Assembly (NCBI RefSeq): GCF_016772275.1
Contig: NZ_CP065425.1
Span: 3,696,001 to 3,760,000, forward strand
Reading direction: 5' to 3'
DNA: 64,000 bases
Origin: Heyndrickxia vini
GTDB taxonomy: Bacteria > Bacillota > Bacilli > Bacillales > Bacillaceae_C
In this document: in pieces, positions 8,527 to 17,548 of the stretch
Layout of the letters: the number at the start of each line of letters is the position of its first letter
Position numbering within the stretch: position 1 is the first letter of the stretch
Program-made: the position numbers and the translations under genes
Notes under the pieces: model-generated
Told to the model about the DNA's origin: nothing
The model's input: the letters and a program-made list of their open reading frames with translations, nothing else
Database searches by the model: none

Positions 8527-8546
8527 TTTTATAATAAGGTGATAAA

Positions 8547-9455
8547 ATGAATGATCGGAAACAAAATGTCATTAAGATGGCACACCAACTATTTATTGAC
8601 AAAGGTTTTCAAGCGACATCCATACAAGAAATTTTAGATTATAGCGGGATTTCGAAGGGAACCTTTTATAATTATTTCTCATCAAAATCAGAGTTATTAA
8701 TGGCGATTTTTAAAACAAATCATACAAAGCTGGAAAAAGATCGAAATAGTTTATTGATTGGTCAAAGTCCATCTGATATTGAAATCTTTATTAAGCAGCT
8801 TGAAATGCAAATGAAAGCGAATCAAAGAAATAAGTTATTTACTCTTTTCGAAGAAGTAATGGTATCGAATGATAATGAACTGAAAGCATTTTTGAAACAA
8901 GGACAACTAAGAGTACTAAGTTGGATTTACCAGCGCCTTATAGACATCTTCGGTGAAAGTAAGAAGCCATATTTACTGGATAGTGCCATTATGTTCACTG
9001 GAATACTACAGCAGAATATTAAATATCATTTCATGGCTAAGGACACCAGTTATAATATTAACCATGTAATCCGCTATAGTGTGGAGCGTTTAATTGGAAT
9101 GGTAAATGAGTTGGAGAAATCCGGAAACCAATTATTTAATCCGGAACAGTTAGAAGGATGGCTGCCAAATTGTATCAAAGATAACCGGGGTTTTCAACAA
9201 AAACTTTATCGATCCATATTAGACATAAAAAAGGGAATCTCGAATGATCAGACAAATCAGATCCGTATACTGGACTTTGTGGAGGAAGAACTTTTTGATT
9301 CAAAAAAACCACGAAAATTTTTAATAGAAAGTGTACTTTTTTCTTTAAAATCCGAACCGACATTCATAAATAAAAAGGCACTTCAACGGCTTGAACAATT
9401 GATTGAAGATTATTTTGCTTATCTCGATACGGAAACCTCTTCAATGGAAGCATAA
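8547..9455 (+). CDS. TetR/AcrR-family regulator, long C-terminal domain
   Basis: Residues 1-55 form a TetR HTH (A-T-S-I-Q-E-I-L-D-Y-S-G-I-S-K-G-T-F-Y-N-Y-F, then S-K-S-E-L-L). At 302 residues it is about 100 longer than typical TetR proteins, with an extra C-terminal helical region of unknown role. GGTGAT precedes the ATG closely. It is divergent from the DHA2 pump and has a perfect palindrome in its own promoter, so it probably represses itself and possibly the pump. Confidence 0.9.
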   Translation: MNDRKQNVIKMAHQLFIDKGFQATSIQEILDYSGISKGTFYNYFSSKSELLMAIFKTNHTKLEKDRNSLLIGQSPSDIEIFIKQLEMQMKANQRNKLFTLFEEVMVSNDNELKAFLKQGQLRVLSWIYQRLIDIFGESKKPYLLDSAIMFTGILQQNIKYHFMAKDTSYNINHVIRYSVERLIGMVNELEKSGNQLFNPEQLEGWLPNCIKDNRGFQQKLYRSILDIKKGISNDQTNQIRILDFVEEELFDSKKPRKFLIESVLFSLKSEPTFINKKALQRLEQLIEDYFAYLDTETSSMEA

Positions 9456-9463
9456 ATCTTAAA

Positions 9464-9491
9464 AAGCGAACAGTTTTTACCACTGTTCGCT
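9464..9491 (-). terminator. Terminator between tetR and the GGDEF-EAL gene
   Basis: AGCGAACAGT pairs with ACTGTTCGCT; the T-run (TTTTTAAG) lies on the minus strand, so it mainly ends the GGDEF-EAL transcript. Confidence 0.7.
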
Positions 9492-9498
9492 GCTCAAT

Positions 9499-12138
9499 TT
9501 AACTATACACTTGGTCCCTGGAAAGGAACTTCTCCATCTCCTCACTGCTTATCGGCTTACTGAACAAATATCCTTGGAGTTCATCGCAGCCCATTTGCAC
9601 TAAAATATCTCGTTCGTTCACCGTTTCAATACCCTCTGCTACTACATTTAATTGAAGTCCATGTGCAATATCAAGGATGGATCGAACAAGTAAAGACTTT
9701 TTCTCATTTTGATCGATGTCCATTATGAATTGTCTATCAATTTTTATCTCGTCAATTGGTAACTGAAGTAATTGATACAAAGATGAATAGCCCTTTCCAA
9801 AATCATCAATTGAGATATGAATACCTAATTCTTTTAACTGTCGAATCATCCCAGCAACATGTGAAAGATTTTTGATAAACACACTCTCGGTTATTTCCAG
9901 TTTTAAATACTCTGGAGCTAAACCTGATACATCCAGTGCATATTTAATAAGTGAAACTAAATAATCCTGTTGGAAGTGTCGGGCTGAAATATTAATCGAT
10001 ACAGGTATAGAGGACAAACCATTATCCTGCCACGCCTTATTTTGTTTGCAGGCATTTATTAACACCCACTCATCGATTTGTAAAATCAACCCGATATCCT
10101 CGGCAATGGGAATAAACGTACCAGGTGAAACGAATCCTAGTTTCGGATCCTGCCAACGAATTAATGCCTCCATACTAGTAACCTTTTCATTACAGAACTT
10201 AGGCTGATAATAGAGTTCAAAGCCGCCTTTATCAATAACTGCTCTTAACGCATTTTCGATCGTGAGACTATCTTCAAATTTATTTTTCATCGATTTATCA
10301 AAGAATTGAGCGGCATTCCCACCATTTTCCTTTGAACTATACATAGCAATGTCTGCACATTTTACAAGAGTATCCAAATCTTTACCGTCCTCAGGATACA
10401 TGCTAATTCCAATACTCGCGGAAATATATAGTAATTGACGTTGGACAGGAAATGGTTCAGCAAATTCCTGTGCCATTTGCTCTAATGTGTGATTAACCTC
10501 CTCACGATGATTTACATTCTGAACAATCACAAATTCATCTCCGCCAAGTCGAAAGACCTCCCGATGATCTTCATGGAGTGTCAGCAACTTATTAGCAACT
10601 AATTGAAGGAGTGTATCTCCAGCGACATGCCCGAGTGTATCATTTATCTGCTTGAATTGATTAATATCGATAAAAATGACTGCAATATGTTTTGATGTAC
10701 CTCTTTGAATGAGCGACTTTACAAATTCATGAAAATACAGTCGGTTAGGCAAACCGGTTAACACATCATAAAAAGCTAATTGATGTAGTTTATCCTCTGA
10801 ATGTTTTAATTTGTCCGTTTGTTTCTTTAGCTTTTCATTCATGTCTGTACTTTCACGAAATAATTCTATGATTTTTTCACCCATCTTTACCAAGTTCAGA
10901 GTAAGCACTTTCATTTCCGAAACGTAAATTTGCGGCCAATCAATCTTCTCGAATTGAATCAGTTTCTGAGGTAATCCAGTAGTTGCAGTGGTTAACTGGT
11001 TTACATTTTTCATAAATAGGTTGCTAACTATTTGGACAAGCAAGGCTATAATTAATGCAAAAATTAGTGAAAACTTAAATTGATCCAAAAAAATGTTATA
11101 AATTTTATTTTGAAATTGTGAAATGGGGTATTTAATCACAAATTTCAAAGGAACTGAGTTCAACTCCCCCGTGAATAGATAGTCCCCTTTATTCCATTTA
11201 CCTATAGGATAATCCTCATTGCCATTTGGTAAAACCTCATAAAAGCCACTATTCATCTGATGAACTGAATGATTTTTTCTCCAGTTATAAACATCATGAA
11301 CAGATATTCGCTCAGAACTTGAAGCGTAAACCCGGTTAGAATAGTCACTAATAATAATGTCATATTCTGAAGATCGATGAGATTTAACCAATAGATTTAG
11401 TTCATTTAACAATTTTTCATTTTGCAAAGAAATTTCCGTAATACCATCCTTATTTAAATAAGCAATATCTTCAACTATTAAATTCATATTTTTTTCCGCT
11501 TGTTGCATAATTTCTTTCTTAACATATCTTTGTGTTGTCCAAACATTCGTCATCACACTTAAGAAAAAGGGGATAATAATAGAGATTAGTGTCACATGGA
11601 ATAGAAATTGATGAATAGATACGCTATTCTTGTTCACTCTATTATTTTTAAATAATTTGTAAAAAGGAACATAGGCCAAAAGCATATCCGCCAGCAAAAC
11701 ATTAAGAAAACCACTAATAATATTTTTGCATATTTGAAAATAAAGAGCTTGCCCTTTTACATATGGATGATTGATTAAATATAAAGCAACCAATCCAATT
11801 GTTAACCAAAATAATGCATCAACAAAAAACATTTTTGCCTTTCTGCCTTTATAAAAAAAACACCCTACAAAAATGATTTCTGTAATTAAAAGAAAATGAA
11901 AGGCGATACTTGAAAAATGATGAGGAATAACAAAAAATGCTAATAATGCTGTTAATACAGCTTGTGGAAGTCCATATAGGCGAAGGATTAAAAATAAAAA
12001 AATACTTGTAAAGGAAAAAATAAATCCATATTCCATGGTTAATTTATAACTTGAAGAAAAAAGAACCATCCCTAATAAAATTATATAAAGAAAGAATTCT
12101 TTATTCCATCGCAAATGAAAATTTCTCACGCTGAACAT
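9499..12138 (-). CDS. Membrane GGDEF-EAL protein (cyclic-di-GMP metabolism)
   Basis: An 879-residue protein. The N-terminus has six or seven hydrophobic helices to about residue 200, then an extracellular-looking segment and another helix near 360-385. A GGDEF domain follows with an intact G-G-D-E-F at 532-536. The EAL domain has E-A-L at 657-659, E-I-T-E-S, D-D-F-G-K-G-Y-S-S-L, E-G-I-E-T and Q-G-Y-L-F-S-K-P, so both the cyclase and phosphodiesterase sites look complete. It could make or degrade c-di-GMP; direction cannot be told from sequence. GGATTAGGAGATTAAT precedes the ATG. Apparently monocistronic. Confidence 0.92.
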   Translation of the reverse strand: MFSVRNFHLRWNKEFFLYIILLGMVLFSSSYKLTMEYGFIFSFTSIFLFLILRLYGLPQAVLTALLAFFVIPHHFSSIAFHFLLITEIIFVGCFFYKGRKAKMFFVDALFWLTIGLVALYLINHPYVKGQALYFQICKNIISGFLNVLLADMLLAYVPFYKLFKNNRVNKNSVSIHQFLFHVTLISIIIPFFLSVMTNVWTTQRYVKKEIMQQAEKNMNLIVEDIAYLNKDGITEISLQNEKLLNELNLLVKSHRSSEYDIIISDYSNRVYASSSERISVHDVYNWRKNHSVHQMNSGFYEVLPNGNEDYPIGKWNKGDYLFTGELNSVPLKFVIKYPISQFQNKIYNIFLDQFKFSLIFALIIALLVQIVSNLFMKNVNQLTTATTGLPQKLIQFEKIDWPQIYVSEMKVLTLNLVKMGEKIIELFRESTDMNEKLKKQTDKLKHSEDKLHQLAFYDVLTGLPNRLYFHEFVKSLIQRGTSKHIAVIFIDINQFKQINDTLGHVAGDTLLQLVANKLLTLHEDHREVFRLGGDEFVIVQNVNHREEVNHTLEQMAQEFAEPFPVQRQLLYISASIGISMYPEDGKDLDTLVKCADIAMYSSKENGGNAAQFFDKSMKNKFEDSLTIENALRAVIDKGGFELYYQPKFCNEKVTSMEALIRWQDPKLGFVSPGTFIPIAEDIGLILQIDEWVLINACKQNKAWQDNGLSSIPVSINISARHFQQDYLVSLIKYALDVSGLAPEYLKLEITESVFIKNLSHVAGMIRQLKELGIHISIDDFGKGYSSLYQLLQLPIDEIKIDRQFIMDIDQNEKKSLLVRSILDIAHGLQLNVVAEGIETVNERDILVQMGCDELQGYLFSKPISSEEMEKFLSRDQVYS

Positions 12139-12186
12139 ATTAATCTCCTAATCCTCCAAAAATTCATCTCAAAAAAATTACTATTT

Positions 12187-12257
12187 TTATCCTATAATCC
12201 AATATATTTCATCATACCACAAGCACGAATGATTGAATATATCGGGTTATAGGATAA
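12187..12257. repeat. Long imperfect inverted repeat
   Basis: Two 22-base arms, beginning TTATCCTATAA on each strand, match at 20 of 22 positions and are separated by about 27 bases. No T-run follows on either strand, so it is not a normal terminator. It lies between the amino-acid permease end and the GGDEF-EAL start. Confidence 0.6.
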
Positions 12258-12332
12258 GAAGTTAATTTAACTTTTCCTTCAAAAAGTAAAAATAGCAATC
12301 AATATGCAAAATGAATCTCTAGTGAACATCTT

Positions 12333-13715
12333 CTATTGGTTCTGATCTCGATCAAAATTTATTGGTGTTCTCTTGTTCATCTTTAATAAATAATAACTTG
12401 TCGCGACAATTACTAGGAAAACAACACCAACGATTAAGGATATCCGCGTATTAGAATTGAACCACATGCCAACCAAAACCATTAACAGGAATGCAATTGT
12501 TATATAATTACTATAAGGGGCAAAAGGCATTTTGAACGGATGACTGCCCAATTCAGCAGCCCTTATTTTCCGAAATCGAAGTTCACTAATTAATAGAACG
12601 AACCATGGAATCATTCCAGGTAGAACACTTGAACTATACACATAAAGAAATAATTGTTTTGGTGCAAGATAATTTAAGACAATCCCAAGAGCTAATCCGA
12701 TGAGAACTGCAATCGTACAATAGGCGGGTATACCATTTTTAGATACCTTTGCAAAAATTTTAGGTGCTTGTCCATCTAGTGCTAATGTATAAAGCATCCT
12801 ACCGGCACTAAATATCCCGCTATTACACCCAGACATCGCTGCAGTAATCACAACGAAGTTAATTATTCCGGCAGCGGCAGTAATCCCTACTTTGGCAAAG
12901 GTAGAAACAAACGGACTACCTACAGCATTAAGTTGATCCCAAGGATAAACGGTTACGATAATAAAAATGGCACCAATGTAAAAAATTAATATACGCCAAA
13001 TAATTGTTTTAATCGCCTTCGTTAACGTTTGTGTCGGGTTCTTTGCCTCACCTGCAGTAATGCCAATTAATTCAACCCCCTGATAAGACGCAACGACAAG
13101 GGAAAGGGCAAAGAAGAAGCCTTTCAAACCACCCGCAAAAAATCCCCCATTTTTCCAAAGGTTTGATAAGCCAATTGCATGACCTCCATTTCCTAATCCA
13201 AAAAAGATCAGTCCAAGTCCCGCAATAATCATCAGAACAATTGTTACTATTTTTATTAGTGCAAACCAAAATTCAAATTCCCCAAATGATTTTACAGATA
13301 TAAGATTGGCGGCTCCAAGAATGACCAATGCAACGACACCGGGTATCCAAGCAGGCAGATCCGGAAACCAATATTTCATATACATCCCTACAGCAATAAT
13401 CTCGGACATGCCGACAATAACCCATTGGAACCAGTAGCTCCATGCTGTTATATAACCTGCAAGTGGATGGATATAATTGCGCGCAAAGGTTGCAAACGAA
13501 CCCGTACTAGGTTCTAAATAGAGCATTTCACCCATAGAGCGCATAATAAAAAAGATAAACAGACCCGCAATAGCATATGCTAGCATGATAGACGGACCTG
13601 TCCATTTGATCGTACTAGCTGATCCCATAAATAACCCTACTCCGATGGTACCTCCTAAAGCAATCATCTGAATATGGCGTGACTTGAGACCCCTATTTAA
13701 TTCTTTGTTTGACAT
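12333..13715 (-). CDS. Amino-acid permease (APC superfamily)
   Basis: A 460-residue transporter with about 12 membrane helices. Its N-terminus, [20 protein letters not shown], and the G-x-G-L-F loop are the AAT-family signature for amino-acid/proton symporters. The next conserved stretch, [15 protein letters not shown], also fits. The substrate is not determined (GabP, AapA, HutM and YbgF all share these motifs). TCTGGAGGAG lies 8 bases before the ATG. It has its own promoter region with an inverted repeat upstream. Confidence 0.9.
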   Translation of the reverse strand: MSNKELNRGLKSRHIQMIALGGTIGVGLFMGSASTIKWTGPSIMLAYAIAGLFIFFIMRSMGEMLYLEPSTGSFATFARNYIHPLAGYITAWSYWFQWVIVGMSEIIAVGMYMKYWFPDLPAWIPGVVALVILGAANLISVKSFGEFEFWFALIKIVTIVLMIIAGLGLIFFGLGNGGHAIGLSNLWKNGGFFAGGLKGFFFALSLVVASYQGVELIGITAGEAKNPTQTLTKAIKTIIWRILIFYIGAIFIIVTVYPWDQLNAVGSPFVSTFAKVGITAAAGIINFVVITAAMSGCNSGIFSAGRMLYTLALDGQAPKIFAKVSKNGIPAYCTIAVLIGLALGIVLNYLAPKQLFLYVYSSSVLPGMIPWFVLLISELRFRKIRAAELGSHPFKMPFAPYSNYITIAFLLMVLVGMWFNSNTRISLIVGVVFLVIVATSYYLLKMNKRTPINFDRDQNQ

Positions 13716-14061
13716 AATAATCTCCTCCAGATGCTAGGTCCTACGGAAAAATTATTTCTTATTTTATAATAATATTTTTTTGTAAATACTCAAAATAAAT
13801 TACGAATAATTTCAGAAACAACACTTACCATATCATTATAATTCGTAAATGAAATTATGAAGGAATTCAATTACTTACTGAAATAGTAATTATACTAATA
13901 AAATATTTATTGTAAGTATATTAATCTTCGAAGTTCTTGATTTTATGTGTATGCCAAGGAATCAAGAAAGAAGGTTTACGACGGTAGTCGATGTTCGAAA
14001 ATATTTGTAAAGGAAATAACCCACAGAGGATTTTCTGTAGGCCATTTTTATTATTGCATCA
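13716..14061. promoter_or_regulatory. Intergenic region with permease promoter and inverted repeat
   Basis: No gene is seen. On the minus strand TTTACA and a TATTAT/TATAAA box before the permease form a plausible promoter. TTACGAAT (13800-13807) and ATTCGTAA (13841-13848) form an 8-base inverted repeat 33 bases apart, upstream of that promoter. This could be an operator. The HAD terminator lies at 14020-14041. Confidence 0.4.
14020..14041 (-). terminator. Weak terminator of the thrS2-lacI-HAD operon
   Basis: On the minus strand CCTACAGA pairs with TCTGTGGG and is followed by TTATTT. It lies 21 bases after the HAD stop. Confidence 0.5.
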
Positions 14062-14679
14062 TCATTGGTTTAAATGAAGCAAATTTAATATATCTTTAGG
14101 ATGTTCAAGAATATAATCAGCATTCTGAAATCCTTTTATTGTTTTTGCCCCCCATAACGCAAGGCCAAAATCTACACCCGCAGATTTGGCACACTCCATA
14201 TCATAAATAGAATCCCCAATAAATATGGCCTCATGTGAGCTACAGCCTAATTGTTCGATACCTTTTTCCAATGGCTCGGGATGTGGTTTATGTTTTACCG
14301 TATCACTGGCGCAAACAACGGAATCAAATAAATGATCGATATTTAGTAAATAAAAGCTATTGTTCATTTCTTCAATCGTTTGGGATGTTACAATTCCTGT
14401 TTTAGGAAGTTGAGATACGACATCTATCATTCCTTCAAAAATCGGAACATTCCTCATAAGAGGCTTTTCTTTTTCCATCCACGTTTCAAGTGTCGTAGGT
14501 ATATCAGCTATATTTAATACTTCTAATGTTGTAAGTCCCGGAATGCCTAAGGAAAAACGGAGCTCATCCAGACTTTTTTCGATCCCTTGCTCTTTTAAAG
14601 TCGATTGCAGTGCTGAAAGTCCAATCATTTCAGAGTCGATAATCGTTCCATCTAAATCAAAAATAAACGTACTGTACAC
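14062..14679 (-). CDS. HAD-family phosphatase (PpaX/PGP-like)
   Basis: A 205-residue hydrolase with motif I D-L-D-G-T (nucleophile Asp8, acid Asp10), motif II V-T-S-Q, a conserved Lys near H-K-P-H-P-E-P, and motif IV F-I-G-D-S-I-Y-D-M. A helical cap follows motif I, as in subfamily IA enzymes such as PpaX or phosphoglycolate phosphatase. The substrate is unknown. The start is GTG at 14679, nine bases after GGAGG. It lies 67 bases downstream of the LacI gene, on the same strand, and is probably read from the T-box operon and from a possible internal promoter. Confidence 0.85.
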   Translation of the reverse strand: MYSTFIFDLDGTIIDSEMIGLSALQSTLKEQGIEKSLDELRFSLGIPGLTTLEVLNIADIPTTLETWMEKEKPLMRNVPIFEGMIDVVSQLPKTGIVTSQTIEEMNNSFYLLNIDHLFDSVVCASDTVKHKPHPEPLEKGIEQLGCSSHEAIFIGDSIYDMECAKSAGVDFGLALWGAKTIKGFQNADYILEHPKDILNLLHLNQ

Positions 14680-14746
14680 CTAAATCATCCTCCATATTTA
14701 TCTGTTTAGAATATGGTAAAAGATGAAATGGATTTCAGGTCAATAC

Positions 14747-15703
14747 TTAAATGGAAGAACGTTCGATAATTTTATAAGGAATTTCTATGTTTCTTCTTGA
14801 TTTCTGTACTGTTAATTCAAATGCTTGTTCTCCGACTTTTATTAATTGATGATCTACAGAAGATAGATCAAGTGCTACCCCAATGGGTTGATTTTCTTGT
14901 CCTAAAATGGCTAGATCATTAGGTATATTCATATTTTTGGAACGCGCATACTTATAAATCCCTCCTGCTACTTCATCCCCGTTGGCATATATCGCCGTCG
15001 GCTTTGTTTTGACAGCCCGGCCAAATAATTGTTCTCCCGCATAATAACCATCCTCAAATCGAAAACAATTGGGAAGATAATACTCATCTGGAAGGCCCCC
15101 AAACACTCTTTTGTATGCAGCAATTGTTTGCTCCGTGCTGATACTCTCAGTACCTCTAGCAGTTGTAAAGGCTACCTTCTCATGTCCTTTATCTTTAAGA
15201 TATTGAAAAGCATCGACATAGGAAGAGAATCTATCAATGTATGCACATCCAATTTCGGAATGAGTGGTGTATTCACATGAAACGATTGAACCATATTCTG
15301 TATAAGGAATGATGGTCTCCCAACTATTTGCTCTAGAAGTGATAATAATACCATCAAGCCATTTATTTTTGAGCATTGAAAGGTATTCAAGCTCTTTTTC
15401 TTTACTGTATTTCGTAGCAAGAACCGTTATCGAGTAATCTTTTTCCACAGATTTATTTATTACTCCATGTAACATTTGATCGAACGCCTGATTATTGTTA
15501 TAGGGAATGATTACTCCAATCATTTTTGTTTCCCCTCTAATTAAATCAACAGCATTTTTGTTCGGGGTATAATTCATTTCCTTTATAACTTTCTGAACGA
15601 TTTTTCTTTTATCTTCGGAAACATATTTATGATTGTTTAATACTCTTGATACAGTGGATACCGATACCCCTGCTATCCTCGCTATATCGCTAATATTGGT
15701 CAC
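14747..15703 (-). CDS. LacI/GalR-family transcriptional regulator
   Basis: About 318 residues. The N-terminal HTH (I-S-D-I-A-R-I-A-G-V-S-V-S-T-V-S-R-V-L-N, then N-H-K-Y-V-S) and the hinge are canonical; the rest is a periplasmic-binding-protein-like effector domain. GTG 15703 (T-N-I-S-D-I-A) is preferred because AGAGGGTGA stands 5-9 bases before it; a GTG at 15712 lies almost on top of that site. The first 14 bases overlap the end of the upstream threonyl-tRNA synthetase gene, implying translational coupling. The ligand is unknown. Finding a LacI-type regulator inside a T-box operon is unusual. Confidence 0.9.
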   Translation of the reverse strand: MTNISDIARIAGVSVSTVSRVLNNHKYVSEDKRKIVQKVIKEMNYTPNKNAVDLIRGETKMIGVIIPYNNNQAFDQMLHGVINKSVEKDYSITVLATKYSKEKELEYLSMLKNKWLDGIIITSRANSWETIIPYTEYGSIVSCEYTTHSEIGCAYIDRFSSYVDAFQYLKDKGHEKVAFTTARGTESISTEQTIAAYKRVFGGLPDEYYLPNCFRFEDGYYAGEQLFGRAVKTKPTAIYANGDEVAGGIYKYARSKNMNIPNDLAILGQENQPIGVALDLSSVDHQLIKVGEQAFELTVQKSRRNIEIPYKIIERSSI

Positions 15704-16901
15704 AAATCTCACCCTCTAGCAGTTCAATTATCTCTTTAATACTTCTAACACCAAGATTCCCATTCCTTCGTTGTCTAATCGCCACCGATTCATTTTTCAT
15801 TTCCTTATCACCAATAACAAGCATATAAGGTATCTTTTGCTTTTCTGACTCTCTAATTTTCAATCCCATTTTTTCGTCTCTATCATCAACTTCCACTCGA
15901 AAACCTGCTGATTCTAGTTGAAGTTTTATATTCTTCGCATAATCTACATGGGATGCAGCAATGGGGATGATTTTTGCTTGAACAGGTGATAACCAAAGTG
16001 GAAAATCGCCTGCGAAATGTTCAATTAAAATCGCCATAAACCGTTCGACTGAACCAAATATTGCTCGGTGGATCATCACTGGTCGGTGAAATTGACCGTC
16101 TTCCCCAACATAGGAGCAATTGAACTTTTCAGGCATTAGGAAATCTAATTGAACTGTTCCACACTGCCAGCTTCTACCTAAAGAATCTAGAATGTGAAAA
16201 TCAATTTTTGGACCATAAAATGCTCCATCACCATGGTTGACTTGATATGCAATAGCTTTCTTTTTTAATACAGATTCTAATGCAGCTTCAGCATCATCCC
16301 AAATCTCTTTGGAGCCCATAAATTCTTCCGGGCGTGTAGATAGCTCTACCTTGTACTCAAACCCAAAATGTGTATAGAATTCTGCAATTAACTCTAATAC
16401 CTTTTCAATTTCAGCTTCAATTTGGTCTTCCCTAACAAATAGATGTGCATCATCCTGAGTAAATGATCTAACTCTAAGCAGTCCATTTAACGACCCCGAC
16501 AATTCATGACGATGAACTAATCCAAGTTCTGCGTATCGAACCGGTAATTCCCTATAACTTCTTCTCTTATTATTAAAAATTAAGATAGCACCGGGACAAT
16601 TCATCGGCTTTATTGCATAATTTTGCTGATCTACATTGGAAAAATACATATTTTCGTGATAGTGATCCCAGTGACCCGATTGCTCCCAAAGTTCCTGCTT
16701 CATCATAATCGGAGTTTTAATTTCTTGATAGCCCGCTTTAACATGCTTTTCTCTCCAGTAATTTTCCAGTTCATTTCTTATCACCATTCCTTTAGGTAAG
16801 AAAAACGGCATCCCTGGTGCTTCTTCCATTGAGGCAAATAGCTCTAATTCTTGGCCTAATTTTCGATGATTTCTTTTTTCTACTTCCATTTCGTTTAACA
16901 T
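15690..16901 (-). CDS. Threonyl-tRNA synthetase lacking TGS and editing domains
   Basis: A 403-residue enzyme, against about 640 for a normal bacterial ThrRS. It begins exactly at the linker to the class II catalytic domain (R-N-H-R-K-L-G-Q-E-L-E-L-F) and ends with the anticodon-binding domain. Zinc ligands are retained: Cys in M-N-C-P-G, His in Q-D-D-A-H, and His in M-I-H-R-A-I-F-G-S. The usual M-N-C-P-G-H reads M-N-C-P-G-A here. A Shine-Dalgarno AGGAGG precedes the ATG, so this is a designed start and not a 5' truncation. Two T-boxes precede it. It should charge tRNA-Thr but cannot clear Ser-tRNA-Thr itself. Likely a secondary copy. Confidence 0.92.
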   Translation of the reverse strand: MLNEMEVEKRNHRKLGQELELFASMEEAPGMPFFLPKGMVIRNELENYWREKHVKAGYQEIKTPIMMKQELWEQSGHWDHYHENMYFSNVDQQNYAIKPMNCPGAILIFNNKRRSYRELPVRYAELGLVHRHELSGSLNGLLRVRSFTQDDAHLFVREDQIEAEIEKVLELIAEFYTHFGFEYKVELSTRPEEFMGSKEIWDDAEAALESVLKKKAIAYQVNHGDGAFYGPKIDFHILDSLGRSWQCGTVQLDFLMPEKFNCSYVGEDGQFHRPVMIHRAIFGSVERFMAILIEHFAGDFPLWLSPVQAKIIPIAASHVDYAKNIKLQLESAGFRVEVDDRDEKMGLKIRESEKQKIPYMLVIGDKEMKNESVAIRQRRNGNLGVRSIKEIIELLEGEICDQY

Positions 16902-16950
16902 AATTGATTCCTCCTAGAATATTTTTTACAAAAGTTAAGAAAAGAGTCTA

Positions 16951-17205
16951 AAAAAAAACGCACCCATCCCATAGAAGGGACGAGTGCGGTCGTGGTGCCA
17001 CCCTAGTTTCCACAATGCACAGACCTCGTACATTATGCTCAGGAAAGATAACGGTTTTTGCCGATTATAGTTAATCTGTTTCTACATTTCCCTATAATTG
17101 CTCCAAGGTGGTAAACTACTCTCTTTTCTTCAGGGCTTTCAGCCAATGACCCTGTTCTCTGATTAAGAAAAACGAGAATAATTCATGTCCTTTTCATCGC
17201 GATTA
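16951..17205 (-). promoter_or_regulatory. T-box leader 1 (proximal), threonine
   Basis: The minus strand contains the T-box sequence AGGGTGGCACCACGA (positions 17004 to 16990), which pairs in the antiterminator. It is followed by a terminator stem, CGCACTCGTCCC with GGGATGGGTGCG, and a run of nine T. The candidate specifier is ACC (17112-17110) in AGTAGTTT-ACC-ACC, a threonine codon followed by a purine. Uncharged tRNA-Thr should allow read-through into the ThrRS gene. Confidence 0.9.
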
Positions 17206-17221
17206 GTATTAAATTTATAAA

Positions 17222-17468
17222 TAAAAAACGCACTCATCCCATAGAAGGGACGAGTGCGATCGTGGTGCCACCCTAATTTCACAATGCACATACTTCGTAC
17301 ATTATGCTCAGGAAAGATAACGGTTTTACCGATTATAGTTAATTTGTTTACTACATTTCCCTATAATGCTCATAGGTGGTAAACTACTCCCTTATCTTCA
17401 GGGCTCTCAGCCAATGACCCTGTTCTCTAATAAGATTAACAAGAATAATTCATGTCCTAATCGACGCT
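17222..17468 (-). promoter_or_regulatory. T-box leader 2 (distal), threonine
   Basis: A second, near-identical leader: T-box AGGGTGGCACCACGA at 17274-17260, terminator stem CGCACTCGTCCC/GGGATGAGTGCG with T6 at 17258-17223, and specifier ACC at 17380-17378 in the same AGTAGTTT-ACC-ACC context. The two copies are in series, so transcription must pass two tRNA-dependent terminators. Confidence 0.9.
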
Positions 17469-17488
17469 TTCAATTTATATTGAAATGA

Positions 17489-17517
17489 ATTTTAACATCG
17501 ATATTTGAAAAATGCAA
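17489..17517 (-). promoter_or_regulatory. Promoter of the tandem T-box operon
   Basis: On the minus strand TTGCAT, a 17-base spacer and TAAAAT precede the distal T-box leader at the distance expected for its 5' end. Confidence 0.65.
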
Positions 17518-17548
17518 GGGTTTTTTCTAAAATATTCAAATTCCTTTT

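Noticed and set aside
16951-17468. Assembly duplication of one T-box leader
   Set aside because: The copies differ at many positions, including terminator stems and spacer, so they are diverged tandem elements and not a duplicated read region.
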